DNA of 64,000 bases from Celeribacter arenosi (GCF_039539485.1 NZ_BAABDF010000007.1:1178001-1242000), one strand, 5' to 3'. Positions 14,434 through 23,586 are shown, numbered from the stretch's first letter. Program-made: numbers and translations. Notes: generated from the sequence alone by a model not told the origin.

Positions 14434-16245
14434 TCATTCTTCCCAATACCATGTCATTTCACGCCACATGATCCAATCCCCGTAGATCGGCAACGGTTCG
14501 GGGATTTTCATTTCCTTGGCATGCGCATTCAAAGACACGTTCCACGAATAGATCGGAATGGCATAGCGCCCTGCGGTTAAGACACGGTCAAGAGCTCGCG
14601 TCGCCGCATAGAAATCGTCCTGGCTTTGTGCGGAGAGCATTTTGCCAATCAAACCATCCACAGCCGCCGATTTGATACCCATCTGGTTGCGCGACCCCGG
14701 GGCGTCCGCCGCGTCCGACCCAAAGAGCGCGTATTGTTCGTTTCCGGGGCTGAGCGACAAACCATAGCGGATCGGTGTCATCCCGAAGTCAAAGGTATCG
14801 ACCCGCTCGGTGTATTGCGCGGGATCGACGACGGACACAGTTGGTTGAATGCCGAGCTGGTTGAGGGCAGACACATAGGTGTTGATGATCGAAATGTTTT
14901 CGTTGTCGCCCGATTTCAGCAGGATATCGAAGGTAAACGGCGCTTTGTTGGCATCGACCAACATTCCGTTTTCAACCGTGTATCCGGCCTCTTCGAACAG
15001 GGCGAGCGCACGCCGCGTGGTGGTGCGGTCAATCTCGCGACCCGAGGTGACCGGAAAGCTGTAGCCCTCCATCGCGCCGGGCGGCAGGTCGTCGGCATAT
15101 TCGGCGAGGAACTCGGCGACGCGGCCCTCTGCGGGACCTTCGTCCATGCCCAGAGGCGAGTTGGAGTACCACGATGTGATCCGGGTCTGTTTGCTGCCTG
15201 TTTGGACCTCGTTGATATATTCGAAGTTGAACGCCTCGATCAGCGCTTGGCGCACGCGCCAATCGGCGAGTTGGGGCAGGCGGGTGTTCATTCCGAAGCC
15301 CGTCATGCCGGTAGGGCGTTGGTGAGGGATCACGGATTTGACGACATCGCCGGATTGCACCGACGGGAAATCATACTGGTCTTCCCATGTCTGGAGATTG
15401 AATTCGCGGTGGGCATTGAGTTCACCGGCCTTGAACGCCTCGATCACGAGCGATGCATCACCGAAATATTCAAACCGGATGGTATCGAAATTGGCCTGAC
15501 CCTGCATGAAGGGGACGTCTTTTCCCCAATAGTCAGGGTTACGGGTCAGCTCGATATAGGAACCGGCCTCGGCGTCGCTGATCACATAGGGGCCTGAGAC
15601 CACAGGTATCTTGTCCATGCCGCTTTCGGTGAAGTCTTTGTCGTCCCAGTATCCTTTTTTCAGGATCGGGCGGATCGCAACGAGAAGCGCGAGTTCGGCA
15701 TTTTCTTCGTTAAAGGTGAAGCGGACCGAGTTATCGCCGGTTTTCTCCATCGAGGCGAATTTGCCCCACAGGCTGGCGTAGCGCCCGTGACCTTCGGTGC
15801 CGAGCGTTTCAAACGACCACATGACATCTTCGACCGTCACAGGCGTGCCATCGGAAAACGCGGCCTCGGGGCGCAGGGTGAATTCGACCCACTCGCGGTT
15901 GGGACCGGTTTCAACGGTTTCACAAAGCAAACAGTAGAGTGTGAACGGTTCGCTATAGGCGCGCCCCATCAAACTCTCGGCGTAGAAAAACCGCAGCTGC
16001 CACGGTGCGGACCCTTTGAGGATGAATGGATTGAGACTATCGAATCCGCCGCCTTCACCGGTGATGATCGACCCGCCCTTTGGCGCATCGGCGCGCGCAT
16101 AGGGAAGGGCGGTAAAATCGGGGCCCAAATCGGGCTCGCCATACATCGAAATGCCGTGTTTTGGCTCTGCGAAAGCTGTCCCTGCAGACAGGATCAATGC
16201 AAGAGCGCCAACACGCGCCGTCGCGCAGAAATTAACAGGTGCCAT
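14434..16245 (-). CDS. Extracellular solute-binding protein, family 5 (YejA-like)
   Basis: A 603-residue periplasmic binding protein with signal peptide (cleavage after SAGTAFA) and the SBP_bac_5 fold. The N-terminus HGISMYGEPDLGPDFTALPY followed by DAPKGGSI is typical of the YejA group, which binds oligopeptides and microcin C-like compounds for an ABC importer. The length is normal. No permease or ATPase gene accompanies it; the next genes on the strand are the two tiny lipoproteins, so it is an orphan binding protein that must share a transporter encoded elsewhere, or act alone. Confidence 0.85.
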   Translation of the reverse strand: MAPVNFCATARVGALALILSAGTAFAEPKHGISMYGEPDLGPDFTALPYARADAPKGGSIITGEGGGFDSLNPFILKGSAPWQLRFFYAESLMGRAYSEPFTLYCLLCETVETGPNREWVEFTLRPEAAFSDGTPVTVEDVMWSFETLGTEGHGRYASLWGKFASMEKTGDNSVRFTFNEENAELALLVAIRPILKKGYWDDKDFTESGMDKIPVVSGPYVISDAEAGSYIELTRNPDYWGKDVPFMQGQANFDTIRFEYFGDASLVIEAFKAGELNAHREFNLQTWEDQYDFPSVQSGDVVKSVIPHQRPTGMTGFGMNTRLPQLADWRVRQALIEAFNFEYINEVQTGSKQTRITSWYSNSPLGMDEGPAEGRVAEFLAEYADDLPPGAMEGYSFPVTSGREIDRTTTRRALALFEEAGYTVENGMLVDANKAPFTFDILLKSGDNENISIINTYVSALNQLGIQPTVSVVDPAQYTERVDTFDFGMTPIRYGLSLSPGNEQYALFGSDAADAPGSRNQMGIKSAAVDGLIGKMLSAQSQDDFYAATRALDRVLTAGRYAIPIYSWNVSLNAHAKEMKIPEPLPIYGDWIMWREMTWYWEE

Positions 16246-16324
16246 ATCGTGAACAATGCCTCCGGGCCTTATTGTTGTTGGCGTTGAGCCTACGGGAGGT
16301 TTTTCATGATATCAAACTTTTGGC

Positions 16325-16353
16325 TTGGAGTAGCGCAAAGAACCGCGTATAAC
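16325..16353 (+). promoter_or_regulatory. Candidate sigma-70 promoter for an intergenic transcript
   Basis: TTGGAG (16325-16330) and TATAAC (16348-16353) are separated by 17 bases, the optimal spacing. The -10 is one base off consensus, the -35 matches only in the TTG. It points into a short region that ends in a strong terminator. Confidence 0.4.
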
Positions 16354-16359
16354 CAAGGC

Positions 16360-16435
16360 ACTGCTCGATAGGTTTCTTGCCTGTATGAAACCTGCCTCAA
16401 TAACTCAGCGCCCGCCTTGTGCGGGCGTTTTTTTT
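16360..16435 (+). ncRNA. Candidate small RNA
   Basis: Between the divergent YejA-like and 3-hydroxybutyrate dehydrogenase genes lies a unit of about 75 bases with a promoter-like sequence in front, a first hairpin (AGGTTT 16370-16375 / AAACCT 16388-16393), an unpaired CTCAATAACTCA stretch and a strong terminator hairpin (CGCCCGC / GCGGGCG, 16409-16427) followed by eight T. No open frame of note is inside. The terminator cannot belong to an upstream plus-strand gene, because the gene before it is on the other strand. The rest of the 380-base gap shows nothing else. Confidence 0.45.
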
Positions 16436-16625
16436 GGCCCCATCATAGCCAATTATCCAAGCGGGCTTGGCGCATTTATGTACTCTCAGAGATCGGCAGG
16501 GTCCTCATGCCAAAGGAAATTTTCGGCGCGCGAAGTGATTCTTTCGGCTAGGGTCCAGATTGTGCCTTTGCTTTGCAGACGCAGCATCTAAGTTAGATGC
16601 AAAGTTTCTCGAAAGGAGCAATCTT

Positions 16626-17399
16626 ATGAACATATCGGGTAAGACAGTCGTGATCACGGGCTCCAACTCCGGCATCGGTCTGGGTGTGGCGCATGAATTT
16701 GCGAAAGCTGGCGCGCATATCGTGTTGAATTCGTTTTCAGATCGCGATGAAGACCACGCTCTCGCAGAGGCGCTCGGCAAAGAGCACGGCGTGACCGCCC
16801 GCTACATCCAAGCCGACATGTCAAAGTCCGATCAGTGCCGCGCGCTGATTGAAAAAGCGGGTACCTGCGACATCCTCGTCAATAACGCCGGCATCCAACA
16901 TGTCGCCGCGATCCCCGATTTTCCGGTCGAAAAATGGGATGCGATCATCGCGATTAACATGTCGTCGGCCTTTCACACGACCGCAGCCGCACTTCCTGTG
17001 ATGCGCAAGGCCGGATGGGGTCGCGTGATCAACATCGCTTCGGCACACGGACTAACTGCCTCGCCGTTCAAATCGGCCTATGTCGCGGCCAAACACGGTG
17101 TCATTGGTCTCACGAAGGTGACCGCACTGGAAACAGCCGAAGAACCCATCACCGCGAACGCCGTTTGTCCGGGATATGTTCTGACCCCCTTGGTCGAAAG
17201 CCAAATCCCCGACACGATGAAAGAGTACAACATGGATCGCGACACCGTCATCCGCGAAGTCCTGTTGAAACGACAGCCATCCAAACAATTCGCGACTGTG
17301 GAGCAATTGGGGGGCACATGTGTGTTCCTTTCCTCCGACGCTGCGGCGCAGATCACGGGGACGACAATCTCCGTCGATGGCGGATGGACAGCGCTTTAA
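16626..17399 (+). CDS. bdhA: 3-hydroxybutyrate dehydrogenase
   Basis: A 257-residue short-chain dehydrogenase. The Rossmann motif is TGSNSGIG (11-18), NNAG follows near residue 90, and the catalytic Ser/Tyr/Lys set is seen in IASAHG and SAYVAAKHG. The C-terminal half (NAVCPGYVLTPLVE, QIPDTMKEYNMD) is specific for D-3-hydroxybutyrate dehydrogenase, which oxidises 3-hydroxybutyrate to acetoacetate in poly-hydroxybutyrate turnover. AAAGGAG precedes the ATG at 16626. The patatin gene follows after 37 bases, probably in the same transcript. Confidence 0.92.
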   Translation: MNISGKTVVITGSNSGIGLGVAHEFAKAGAHIVLNSFSDRDEDHALAEALGKEHGVTARYIQADMSKSDQCRALIEKAGTCDILVNNAGIQHVAAIPDFPVEKWDAIIAINMSSAFHTTAAALPVMRKAGWGRVINIASAHGLTASPFKSAYVAAKHGVIGLTKVTALETAEEPITANAVCPGYVLTPLVESQIPDTMKEYNMDRDTVIREVLLKRQPSKQFATVEQLGGTCVFLSSDAAAQITGTTISVDGGWTAL

Positions 17400-17436
17400 T
17401 ACCACATAGCGATCCTCATACAGGGCAGGGCGACTC

Positions 17437-18471
17437 ATGGTGAAAAAGATCAACCTTGCCCTACAGGGCGGCGGCGCACATGGCGCCTTCACCTGGGGCG
17501 TTCTCGACTATCTGCTGGACCGCGACGACATCGAAGTGGCGGCAATATCGGGCACATCGGCGGGCGCGTTGAACGCGGCCGCCTTCAAGTCCGGCTTTGT
17601 CAAAGGCGATAAGGAAGGCGCGCGTGATACGCTCGACTGGGTGTGGAGCCAGATGGGCGGCATTAAGGACATGCGCATTGCCAACTGGGCCACACAATTT
17701 GCGCCGAGCACCGCCATGGTCACTCAGATGTTGGAGTCGGCGATGCCATTTTCACTCACCGAGAGCCTGTCGAGTATTGTGAGCCCTTATTCCTACGGCC
17801 CCTTCTACCAGAACCCGTTGCAGAGCGTGGCAGAGCACCTCGATTGTTCGGTTCTCGGTGATGGTAAAGGCCCCGATCTTTTCATCTGTGCCACGAACGT
17901 GCGAACAGGCAAGATCCGTGTGTTCCAGGATGGCGAGATTTCATCGCAGGTCATACTGGCCTCTGCATGCCTGCCCGAAGTGTTCCAAGCGATCGAATTG
18001 ACCGATCCAATTACCGGGAAAACGGACCCATACTGGGATGGCGGCTTTACGGGCAACCCCGCGCTATTCCCGTTGTTTGAAAAGCGATATCCGCGCGATG
18101 TGGTGATCGTGAATATCAATCCGCTCGAACGGGTTGGAACGCCGCGCACGCCCGAAGAAATCCATAATCGCATGAGCGAGATTTCATTCAACTCATCGCT
18201 CTTGCGCGAATTGCGCGCAGTTCACTTTGTCCACGAACTGATCGCCAATCACAGGCTGCCGGAAGGCATGATGAAGGATGTGTTGGTGCATATGATCGCG
18301 GATGACGAACTGATGCAGGGACTCACTGCGCGCACCAAAATGGTGCCTACGGTCGCCGTTCTCCTTCGGATGAAGGAAGCGGGCCGCGTCGCCTGTGAGA
18401 AATTTCTGGACGCCCACTATGACTGTCTGGGCGAAAGGGCGAGCGTCGATCTGGAGAAAATGTTCGCCTGA
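17437..18471 (+). CDS. Patatin-like phospholipase
   Basis: A 344-residue protein with the patatin oxyanion-hole motif QGGGAHGAF (10-18), the nucleophile elbow GTSAG with Ser41 and the catalytic Asp201 in WDGGFTGNP. Patatins hydrolyse acyl esters of lipids through a Ser-Asp dyad. No signal peptide is visible. It sits behind bdhA, an arrangement common in alphaproteobacteria that make polyhydroxyalkanoate, which suggests a role in storage-lipid or membrane-lipid turnover; this is an inference. Confidence 0.87.
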   Translation: MVKKINLALQGGGAHGAFTWGVLDYLLDRDDIEVAAISGTSAGALNAAAFKSGFVKGDKEGARDTLDWVWSQMGGIKDMRIANWATQFAPSTAMVTQMLESAMPFSLTESLSSIVSPYSYGPFYQNPLQSVAEHLDCSVLGDGKGPDLFICATNVRTGKIRVFQDGEISSQVILASACLPEVFQAIELTDPITGKTDPYWDGGFTGNPALFPLFEKRYPRDVVIVNINPLERVGTPRTPEEIHNRMSEISFNSSLLRELRAVHFVHELIANHRLPEGMMKDVLVHMIADDELMQGLTARTKMVPTVAVLLRMKEAGRVACEKFLDAHYDCLGERASVDLEKMFA

Positions 18472-18499
18472 CCGGCGCCCGCATGTTAGGTCGCGTAGA

Positions 18500-18703
18500 T
18501 TACTCGACCGCAGTGTCCGAACCGCTGTTTGCTGCAGCAACAGCAAAGAGAGCGATCAGTGCGAGAGGCACGAGCCAGCCACCGCTTGTAGGCTCTTCAA
18601 CGAACACGGTTTCAGCTTCGATCACAGGCTCGGAGTAACCGCCAGCGAATGCGGAGGTTGCTACAAAGGTAGCGACGATTGCAGATACAGCAATTTTCTT
18701 CAT
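18500..18703 (-). CDS. Small secreted/membrane protein
   Basis: A 67-residue product, MKKIAVSAIVATFVATSAFAG, with a clear signal peptide, then an acidic stretch (EPVIEAETVFVEEP), then a second hydrophobic segment (GWLVPLALIALFAVAAA) and a short acidic tail. It would be anchored in the inner membrane with a short periplasmic acidic loop. The ATG at 18703 has AAGGG upstream; the 28-residue in-frame extension would bury the signal peptide. Similar small proteins are widespread in Rhodobacterales with no known function. Confidence 0.65.
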   Translation of the reverse strand: MKKIAVSAIVATFVATSAFAGGYSEPVIEAETVFVEEPTSGGWLVPLALIALFAVAAANSGSDTAVE

Positions 18704-18820
18704 GAGATATCCCTTTATATCGATTCGCGGCGACGTCCCGCCCCCGCGTAACGAGGTGAATTTTAAACCACTCCGCATGAAAGTCACGAATTGGCTAAAT
18801 ACTCAACGCAAAGAAATCGA

Positions 18821-19546
18821 TTAAGTTGCGGAAGTGTCCACCTTTTTTTGGTTCGGATAGACCAAACCAGCCGAAATGACCAATTTTGCAGCATCTTCCA
18901 CGGACATACTCAGGATGGTCACATCGGATTCCGGGAAAAACAAAAGGAAACCGGACGTCGGGTTGGGGGTCGTGGGAACAAAGACCGAAAGCATTTTTTC
19001 GCCTTCGGGAGTGCGCTTGGTAATCTCGCCCTTGGCCTCGGTGGAAACAAAACCCACAGCCCAGATACCTTTGCGCGGATATTCAATGAGACAGGCCTGG
19101 TCAAAGGAGGTTTCCGTCTGTGCAAAGACAGTCTCCGCGATCTGTTTCACACCGTTGTAGATGGAGCGCACCACCGGCGTGCGATCAACGAGACTCTCGG
19201 CCCACCGCAACAATGAACGCCCGACCAGCCCCTTGGCGATCCAGCCGACGAATATGGTGAAGATCAGAAAGATGATGACGCCAACACCGCGCAGGTTGAC
19301 GTGGATCTGATCGGCGGGGTCGGTGTATCCGAGGAACCGGTTGATCAGCGCATCAGGGTGATAGGCATTGGGGACAAAGGTCAAAACCCAACCGTCCACC
19401 CAACCGATCACAGTCCAGATAACATATGCCGTCAGCCCGATCGGGGCGACGACGACCAGACCGGTCAAAAAGGAGGCCCGCAATCTCGAAAACAGGCCAG
19501 ACTTTCGCACGTGAACGGGCGGCTGATCATCGAAAGGGTTGTTCAT
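18821..19546 (-). CDS. DUF502 membrane protein
   Basis: A 241-residue protein with two transmembrane helices in the first half (LTGLVVVAPIGLTAYVIWTV and GVGVIIFLIFTIFVGWIA) and a soluble C-terminal domain. The blocks VDRTPVVRSIYNGVKQ, EYPRKGIWAVGFVS and FVPTTPNPTSGFLLFFP are the DUF502 signature. Function is unknown. It is monocistronic here; psuG lies downstream on the same strand of the neighbouring region but 108 bases away. Confidence 0.9.
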   Translation of the reverse strand: MNNPFDDQPPVHVRKSGLFSRLRASFLTGLVVVAPIGLTAYVIWTVIGWVDGWVLTFVPNAYHPDALINRFLGYTDPADQIHVNLRGVGVIIFLIFTIFVGWIAKGLVGRSLLRWAESLVDRTPVVRSIYNGVKQIAETVFAQTETSFDQACLIEYPRKGIWAVGFVSTEAKGEITKRTPEGEKMLSVFVPTTPNPTSGFLLFFPESDVTILSMSVEDAAKLVISAGLVYPNQKKVDTSAT

Positions 19547-19654
19547 CTGTGTCCGTCATCCCAGCATCGGCGGAGCGGTCCGCGCGCCGTGGAACGTAAG
19601 GTGCGACAGATCAAGACACAATAACAAGCACCACAAAATCGCCGCAACGCCGCA

Positions 19655-20566
19655 TCAATCGCACAAAGCCGTGGCAATTTGCGCCGCGAGACGGGCGTTG
19701 TTGCGCACAAGCGCGATATTTGCGACCAGCGATGCCCCCTCGGTCAGTTCGAAAATCCGCTGCAACAGGAAAGGCGTCACTGCCTTTGCCGCAATCCCAC
19801 GTTGTGCCGCTTCCGTGAGTGCCTGTTCAACATGGGGCATGATGACGGACCGGGGGATTTCGTCCTCCTGCGGAATGGGATTGGCGATGAGTTGCCCGCC
19901 GGTGAGACCCATTTGAGCCCGCATTATTGCCGCGGCAGCAATGTCGGATGCATGATCCAGACGCAGCGGGGCCGTGATACCCGCATCACGAGACCAAAAC
20001 GCGGGCAGGGCATCCTGACCATAGGCAATCACCGGCACGCCGTAGGTTTCGAGGACTTCGAGGGTTTTCGGGATATCCAGAATCGCCTTCGGTCCGGCGG
20101 CCACAACAGTCACGGGTGTTTGGCCCAGTTCCAGCAAGTCGGCGGAGATGTCGAAGGTTTCACTCGCGCCGCGATGAACGCCCCCAATCCCGCCTGTGGC
20201 AAAGACAGAAATCCCCGCCAAATGCGCGGCGATCATCGTGGCCGCCACAGTCGTGGCACCGGTCCGCCCGAGCGCCATACAGACAGGCATATCGGCGCGC
20301 GAGACCTTCATCACATTTTCTGCCTGCGCCAGATTTTCAATGAGCGCATCCGACAGGCCGATATGGAGAACGCCGTCGATGATCGCGATCGTCGCAGGCA
20401 CGGCACCTGCGGCGCGCACTTCGTCTTCGACCAGTCGCGCGGTATCCACGTTTTGAGGGTAGGGCATCCCATGCGTGATTATCGTCGATTCCAGGGCGAC
20501 GACCGGCGCGCCAGTGGCCAAAGCATTTCTGACGTCGCGAGAGATCGAATGGGGCAGGTTCATCAT
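19655..20566 (-). CDS. psuG: Pseudouridine-5'-phosphate glycosidase
   Basis: A 303-residue enzyme with the PsuG signatures VALESTIITHGMPYPQN, GGIGGVHRGA and the C-terminal FELTEGASLVANIALVRNNA. It splits pseudouridine 5'-phosphate reversibly into uracil and ribose 5-phosphate. The start codon overlaps the stop of the upstream kinase gene (ATGA), and a second in-frame ATG follows directly, so the exact start is uncertain by one residue. With the kinase it forms a two-gene pseudouridine breakdown operon. No transporter gene is adjacent. Confidence 0.95.
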   Translation of the reverse strand: MMNLPHSISRDVRNALATGAPVVALESTIITHGMPYPQNVDTARLVEDEVRAAGAVPATIAIIDGVLHIGLSDALIENLAQAENVMKVSRADMPVCMALGRTGATTVAATMIAAHLAGISVFATGGIGGVHRGASETFDISADLLELGQTPVTVVAAGPKAILDIPKTLEVLETYGVPVIAYGQDALPAFWSRDAGITAPLRLDHASDIAAAAIMRAQMGLTGGQLIANPIPQEDEIPRSVIMPHVEQALTEAAQRGIAAKAVTPFLLQRIFELTEGASLVANIALVRNNARLAAQIATALCD

Positions 20567-21456
20567 AAGGGCGTATCTCCCGATACATAAAGTGCAGCAG
20601 CGTCGAGCGCGGCTCTCAGGGCCTCGGGGTCGGGCTGACCCTCCAGCTCGGCGGCGATATGGGCGGCCATAAAGGTGTCGCCCGCGCCGGTTACACGCGC
20701 GACCAGAACGGAGGGCGGTTGTTGGGTAAACACCCCGTTCTTATGCGCCAGTGACGCATCCTGCCCACCATTGGTCACCAACACGCGGTGCGCACCCTTT
20801 GCAACCAGAGCGTTGGCGGCCTCGGAAGAGCTGTCAAAGGTGCGGTGCAGGAGCAGACCGGCCTCTTCGAGATTCACATAAAGCGTCGCGTTCGGATGAT
20901 CGAGCAGGGGGATGAGACGCTCTGCCTTACCGGGCGAGGCGGGTGCCACGCGCAAATCGGCCGCCGCAAACAGCGGGGACACCGCAATCTCGCGCAGCAG
21001 CGACACCGTGAGGTTTCCATCCAGTGCGACGGGCCCGACATAGGGCGCATCGGCGCTTGCGATCCGACCGTCTGCGAGGGGGCGCAGGATTTTGTCCCCC
21101 GCAGCCTCAAGTGAATGCGCATCCGCAATCGCGGCGATCAAGCCATTTGCACCCTCGACCGCCATATAGGTGTCTGTGGGCAAATCATCCGAACGATAAA
21201 CCAATGCGGTGCCAATCCCGCGTACACGGGCGGCCTCCATGAGTTCGTCACCCTCGGCGTCACGTCCCACGGCGGTCAAAAGCTCTGGCCTCAGCCCAAA
21301 ACGTGCCAAGGCCATCGCGATATTCATCGCCACGCCACCGGGAACCCGCACGATCCGCCCCGGAACATCGGAGCCAACCCGCATAGACCTATCGGATCGC
21401 CCGATGACATCCCAAAGGACCGATCCGATACACAGTATATTCGAGCTTGTATTCAT
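20563..21456 (-). CDS. psuK: PfkB-family pseudouridine kinase
   Basis: A 297-residue PfkB sugar kinase: N-terminal GSVLWDVIGRSDRSM and GGVAMNIAMALARFGL substrate region, C-terminal VTGAGDTFMAAHIAA with the catalytic Asp. General PfkB membership is certain; the pseudouridine assignment rests on the ATGA-coupled psuG directly downstream. It would phosphorylate pseudouridine at the 5' position. Together the genes recycle pseudouridine from RNA turnover. Confidence 0.88.
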   Translation of the reverse strand: MNTSSNILCIGSVLWDVIGRSDRSMRVGSDVPGRIVRVPGGVAMNIAMALARFGLRPELLTAVGRDAEGDELMEAARVRGIGTALVYRSDDLPTDTYMAVEGANGLIAAIADAHSLEAAGDKILRPLADGRIASADAPYVGPVALDGNLTVSLLREIAVSPLFAAADLRVAPASPGKAERLIPLLDHPNATLYVNLEEAGLLLHRTFDSSSEAANALVAKGAHRVLVTNGGQDASLAHKNGVFTQQPPSVLVARVTGAGDTFMAAHIAAELEGQPDPEALRAALDAAALYVSGDTPL

Positions 21457-21785
21457 AGCGCCATTTGCCGCGCCAGCGCCCTAAATGGCAAGAGGGACGG
21501 CCACAGGTTTTTGTCAGACATAGGAGTGTCGTGATTGGGCAGCGACGTGATATAACCCCGCTAAACTACGGCGCACCTAAGAATATGGGCCAATTCCACC
21601 GTTTCCTGCACGTTAGTCCGGGTTTGGGGCGCATTCGCCCTTGTGTCGGACGGTTTTCTGGCCTAAACGCGCGTCACTTCACAGGCGGAGGCGGGCCTAC
21701 GGGGGAGAAATCCCCGTGTGGTCCACCGGTTGGGGCATTAGCCCTGAGACCCTCTGCCAAGGATTAAACCGGAAAGGAAATACGC
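21457..21785 (+). promoter_or_regulatory. rpsB upstream leader region
   Basis: This 329-base gap separates psuK (minus) from rpsB (plus). The last ~190 bases are GC-rich with short hairpins: ACGGGG (21699-21704) pairing with CCCCGT (21712-21717) and GGGC (21733-21736) with GCCC (21741-21744). In many bacteria S2 represses its own operon through the rpsB leader; a similar role here is plausible but not shown. No promoter with good spacing was found. Confidence 0.35.
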
Positions 21786-22556
21786 ATGGCGCTTCCCGAT
21801 TTCACCATGCGTCAGCTTCTTGAAGCTGGCGTACACTTTGGCCACCAGACTCAGCGCTGGAACCCGCGGATGCAGGATTACATCTACGGGGCCCGCAACG
21901 GCATCCACATTTTCGACCTCACGCAGACCGTGCCTATGCTCGATCAGGCGCTGCAGGTTGTGCGTGACACTGCCGCAAAAGGTGGTCGCATTCTCTTCGT
22001 TGGCACGAAACGTCAGGCCGCTGGCGCTGTCGCCGAAGCCGCCGAGAAATGTGCACAGTACTACATGAACCACCGCTGGCTCGGTGGCACGCTGACCAAC
22101 TGGAAAACCGTTTCCCAGTCGATCCAGCGCCTCAACGAAATCGACGAGTCGCTCGGTTCCGGTGCAGAGGGCCTCACCAAGAAAGAGCGCCTGAACATGG
22201 AACGCGACCAGACCAAGCTGCAAGCTTCGCTTGGTGGTATCCGTGAGATGGGTGGTCTTCCCGACCTGATCTTCGTCATCGACGTGAAAAAAGAGGATCT
22301 CGCAATCCTCGAAGCCAACAAACTCGGCATTCCCGTTGTTGGCGTTGTTGACACCAACTGTTCGCCTGCTGGCGTTGACTATGTCATCCCCGGCAACGAT
22401 GACGCGGCTCGTGCAATTTCGCTCTATTGCGATCTCGTTGCTCGCGCAGCGCTCGACGGCATGAACAAGCAGATGGAATCTGCAGGCGTTGACATGGGTG
22501 CGTTCGAAGAACAGCCCGTCGAAGAAGTCGTCGCCGAGACCGCGACAGCCGAGTAA
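21786..22556 (+). CDS. rpsB: 30S ribosomal protein S2
   Basis: A 256-residue S2 protein beginning MALPDFTMRQLLEAGVHFGHQ, with WNPRMQDYIYGARNGIHIFDL, the MNHRWLGGTLTNWKT block and IPVVGVVDTNCSPAGVDYVIPGNDD. AAAGGAAAT lies upstream of the ATG. The C-terminus carries a short acidic extension (EEQPVEEVVAETATAE). It is co-directional with tsf, the usual rpsB-tsf operon. Confidence 0.98.
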   Translation: MALPDFTMRQLLEAGVHFGHQTQRWNPRMQDYIYGARNGIHIFDLTQTVPMLDQALQVVRDTAAKGGRILFVGTKRQAAGAVAEAAEKCAQYYMNHRWLGGTLTNWKTVSQSIQRLNEIDESLGSGAEGLTKKERLNMERDQTKLQASLGGIREMGGLPDLIFVIDVKKEDLAILEANKLGIPVVGVVDTNCSPAGVDYVIPGNDDAARAISLYCDLVARAALDGMNKQMESAGVDMGAFEEQPVEEVVAETATAE

Positions 22557-22578
22557 TCGGCACCATTACAAAATTGAT

Positions 22579-22632
22579 ACGGGGGCAGGGTAATCCGCCC
22601 CCGTAGACTGCCGAAAAAGGCCCCGAGGGGCC
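22579..22632 (+). promoter_or_regulatory. Two hairpins in the rpsB-tsf gap
   Basis: An 8-bp stem ACGGGGGC (22579-22586) / GCCCCCGT (22597-22604) and a second 5-bp stem GGCCC / GGGCC (22619-22632) fill the 99-base gap. Neither has a U-tract, so they are more likely processing or partial-attenuation structures than full terminators. tsf has its own Shine-Dalgarno (GAGGAG) after them. Confidence 0.45.
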
Positions 22633-22655
22633 GAAAACATCCGAGGAGAGCCCAC

Positions 22656-23531
22656 ATGGCAATCACTGCTGCTCAGGTCAAAGAACTGCGCGAATCCACC
22701 GGCGCAGGCATGATGGACGCGAAAAAAGCGCTGGTCGAAACCGATGGGGACATGGAAGCCGCTGTCGATTGGCTGCGCACCAAAGGTCTCGCGAAAGCTG
22801 CCAAAAAATCCGGTCGTACCGCGGCTGAAGGTCTCGTTGCTGTCGCTGTTGATGGCGGAAAAGGTGTCGCTGTTGAAGTGAACTCCGAAACCGACTTCGT
22901 TGCGAAAAACGCCGAATTCCAGAAAATGGTGAACGACATCGCAAACGTCGCTCTGACCGTTTCCGACGTTGAAGCACTCAAAGACGCCGACGTGAACGGC
23001 ACCAAAGTGACCGATCTCATCACCTCCAAGATCGCCACAATCGGTGAAAACCTGGGCCTTCGCCGTATGGCGAGCATCGAAGCTGAAACCGTTGTGACCT
23101 ACGTGCACAACGCAGCAGCCGATGGTCTTGGCAAAATTGGCGTTCTCGTTGGTCTCACAGGCGACAACGAAGCTTTCGGCAAGCAGGTTGCGATGCACAT
23201 CGCGGCTGCAAACCCGCAGGGCCTCGGCGAAGCGGATCTCGATCCGGCTGTTGTCGAAAAAGAGCGTCAGATCCAGATGGATATCGCACGCGAATCCGGC
23301 AAGCCCGAGAACATCATCGAGAACATGATCAAAGGCCGTATGGCAAAATTCATCGCCGAGAGCACACTCCTCGGTCAGGCTTTTGTCATCAACCCCGATC
23401 TGACCGTTGAAAAAGCGGCGGCAGAAGCCGGCGTAGAAATCACCGGTTTCGTTCGTCTCGAAGTTGGCGAAGGCATCGAAAAAGCCTCCGAAGATTTCGC
23501 AGCTGAAGTTGCAAAAGCTGTTCGCGGCTAA
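22656..23531 (+). CDS. tsf: Elongation factor Ts
   Basis: A 291-residue EF-Ts, the nucleotide exchange factor of EF-Tu. The N-terminal UBA-like region ITAAQVKELRESTGAGMMDA and the conserved block NSETDFVAKN are present, as is the C-terminal GKPENIIENMIKGRM. The length is normal. It closes the rpsB-tsf operon with a strong terminator 28 bases after the stop. Confidence 0.98.
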   Translation: MAITAAQVKELRESTGAGMMDAKKALVETDGDMEAAVDWLRTKGLAKAAKKSGRTAAEGLVAVAVDGGKGVAVEVNSETDFVAKNAEFQKMVNDIANVALTVSDVEALKDADVNGTKVTDLITSKIATIGENLGLRRMASIEAETVVTYVHNAAADGLGKIGVLVGLTGDNEAFGKQVAMHIAAANPQGLGEADLDPAVVEKERQIQMDIARESGKPENIIENMIKGRMAKFIAESTLLGQAFVINPDLTVEKAAAEAGVEITGFVRLEVGEGIEKASEDFAAEVAKAVRG

Positions 23532-23558
23532 TCGTCTGAAATCAGACAGATAACTTGG

Positions 23559-23586
23559 AAAAGGCCGGCATATCGCCGGCCTTTTT
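23559..23586 (+). terminator. Rho-independent terminator after tsf
   Basis: An 11-bp stem AAAAGGCCGGC / GCCGGCCTTTT with loop ATATC ends in five T. It closes the rpsB-tsf transcript. Confidence 0.92.

Noticed and set aside
21535..21556. TTGGGC ... TATAAC as an rpsB promoter
   Set aside because: The spacing is only 10 bases, too short for a sigma-70 promoter.
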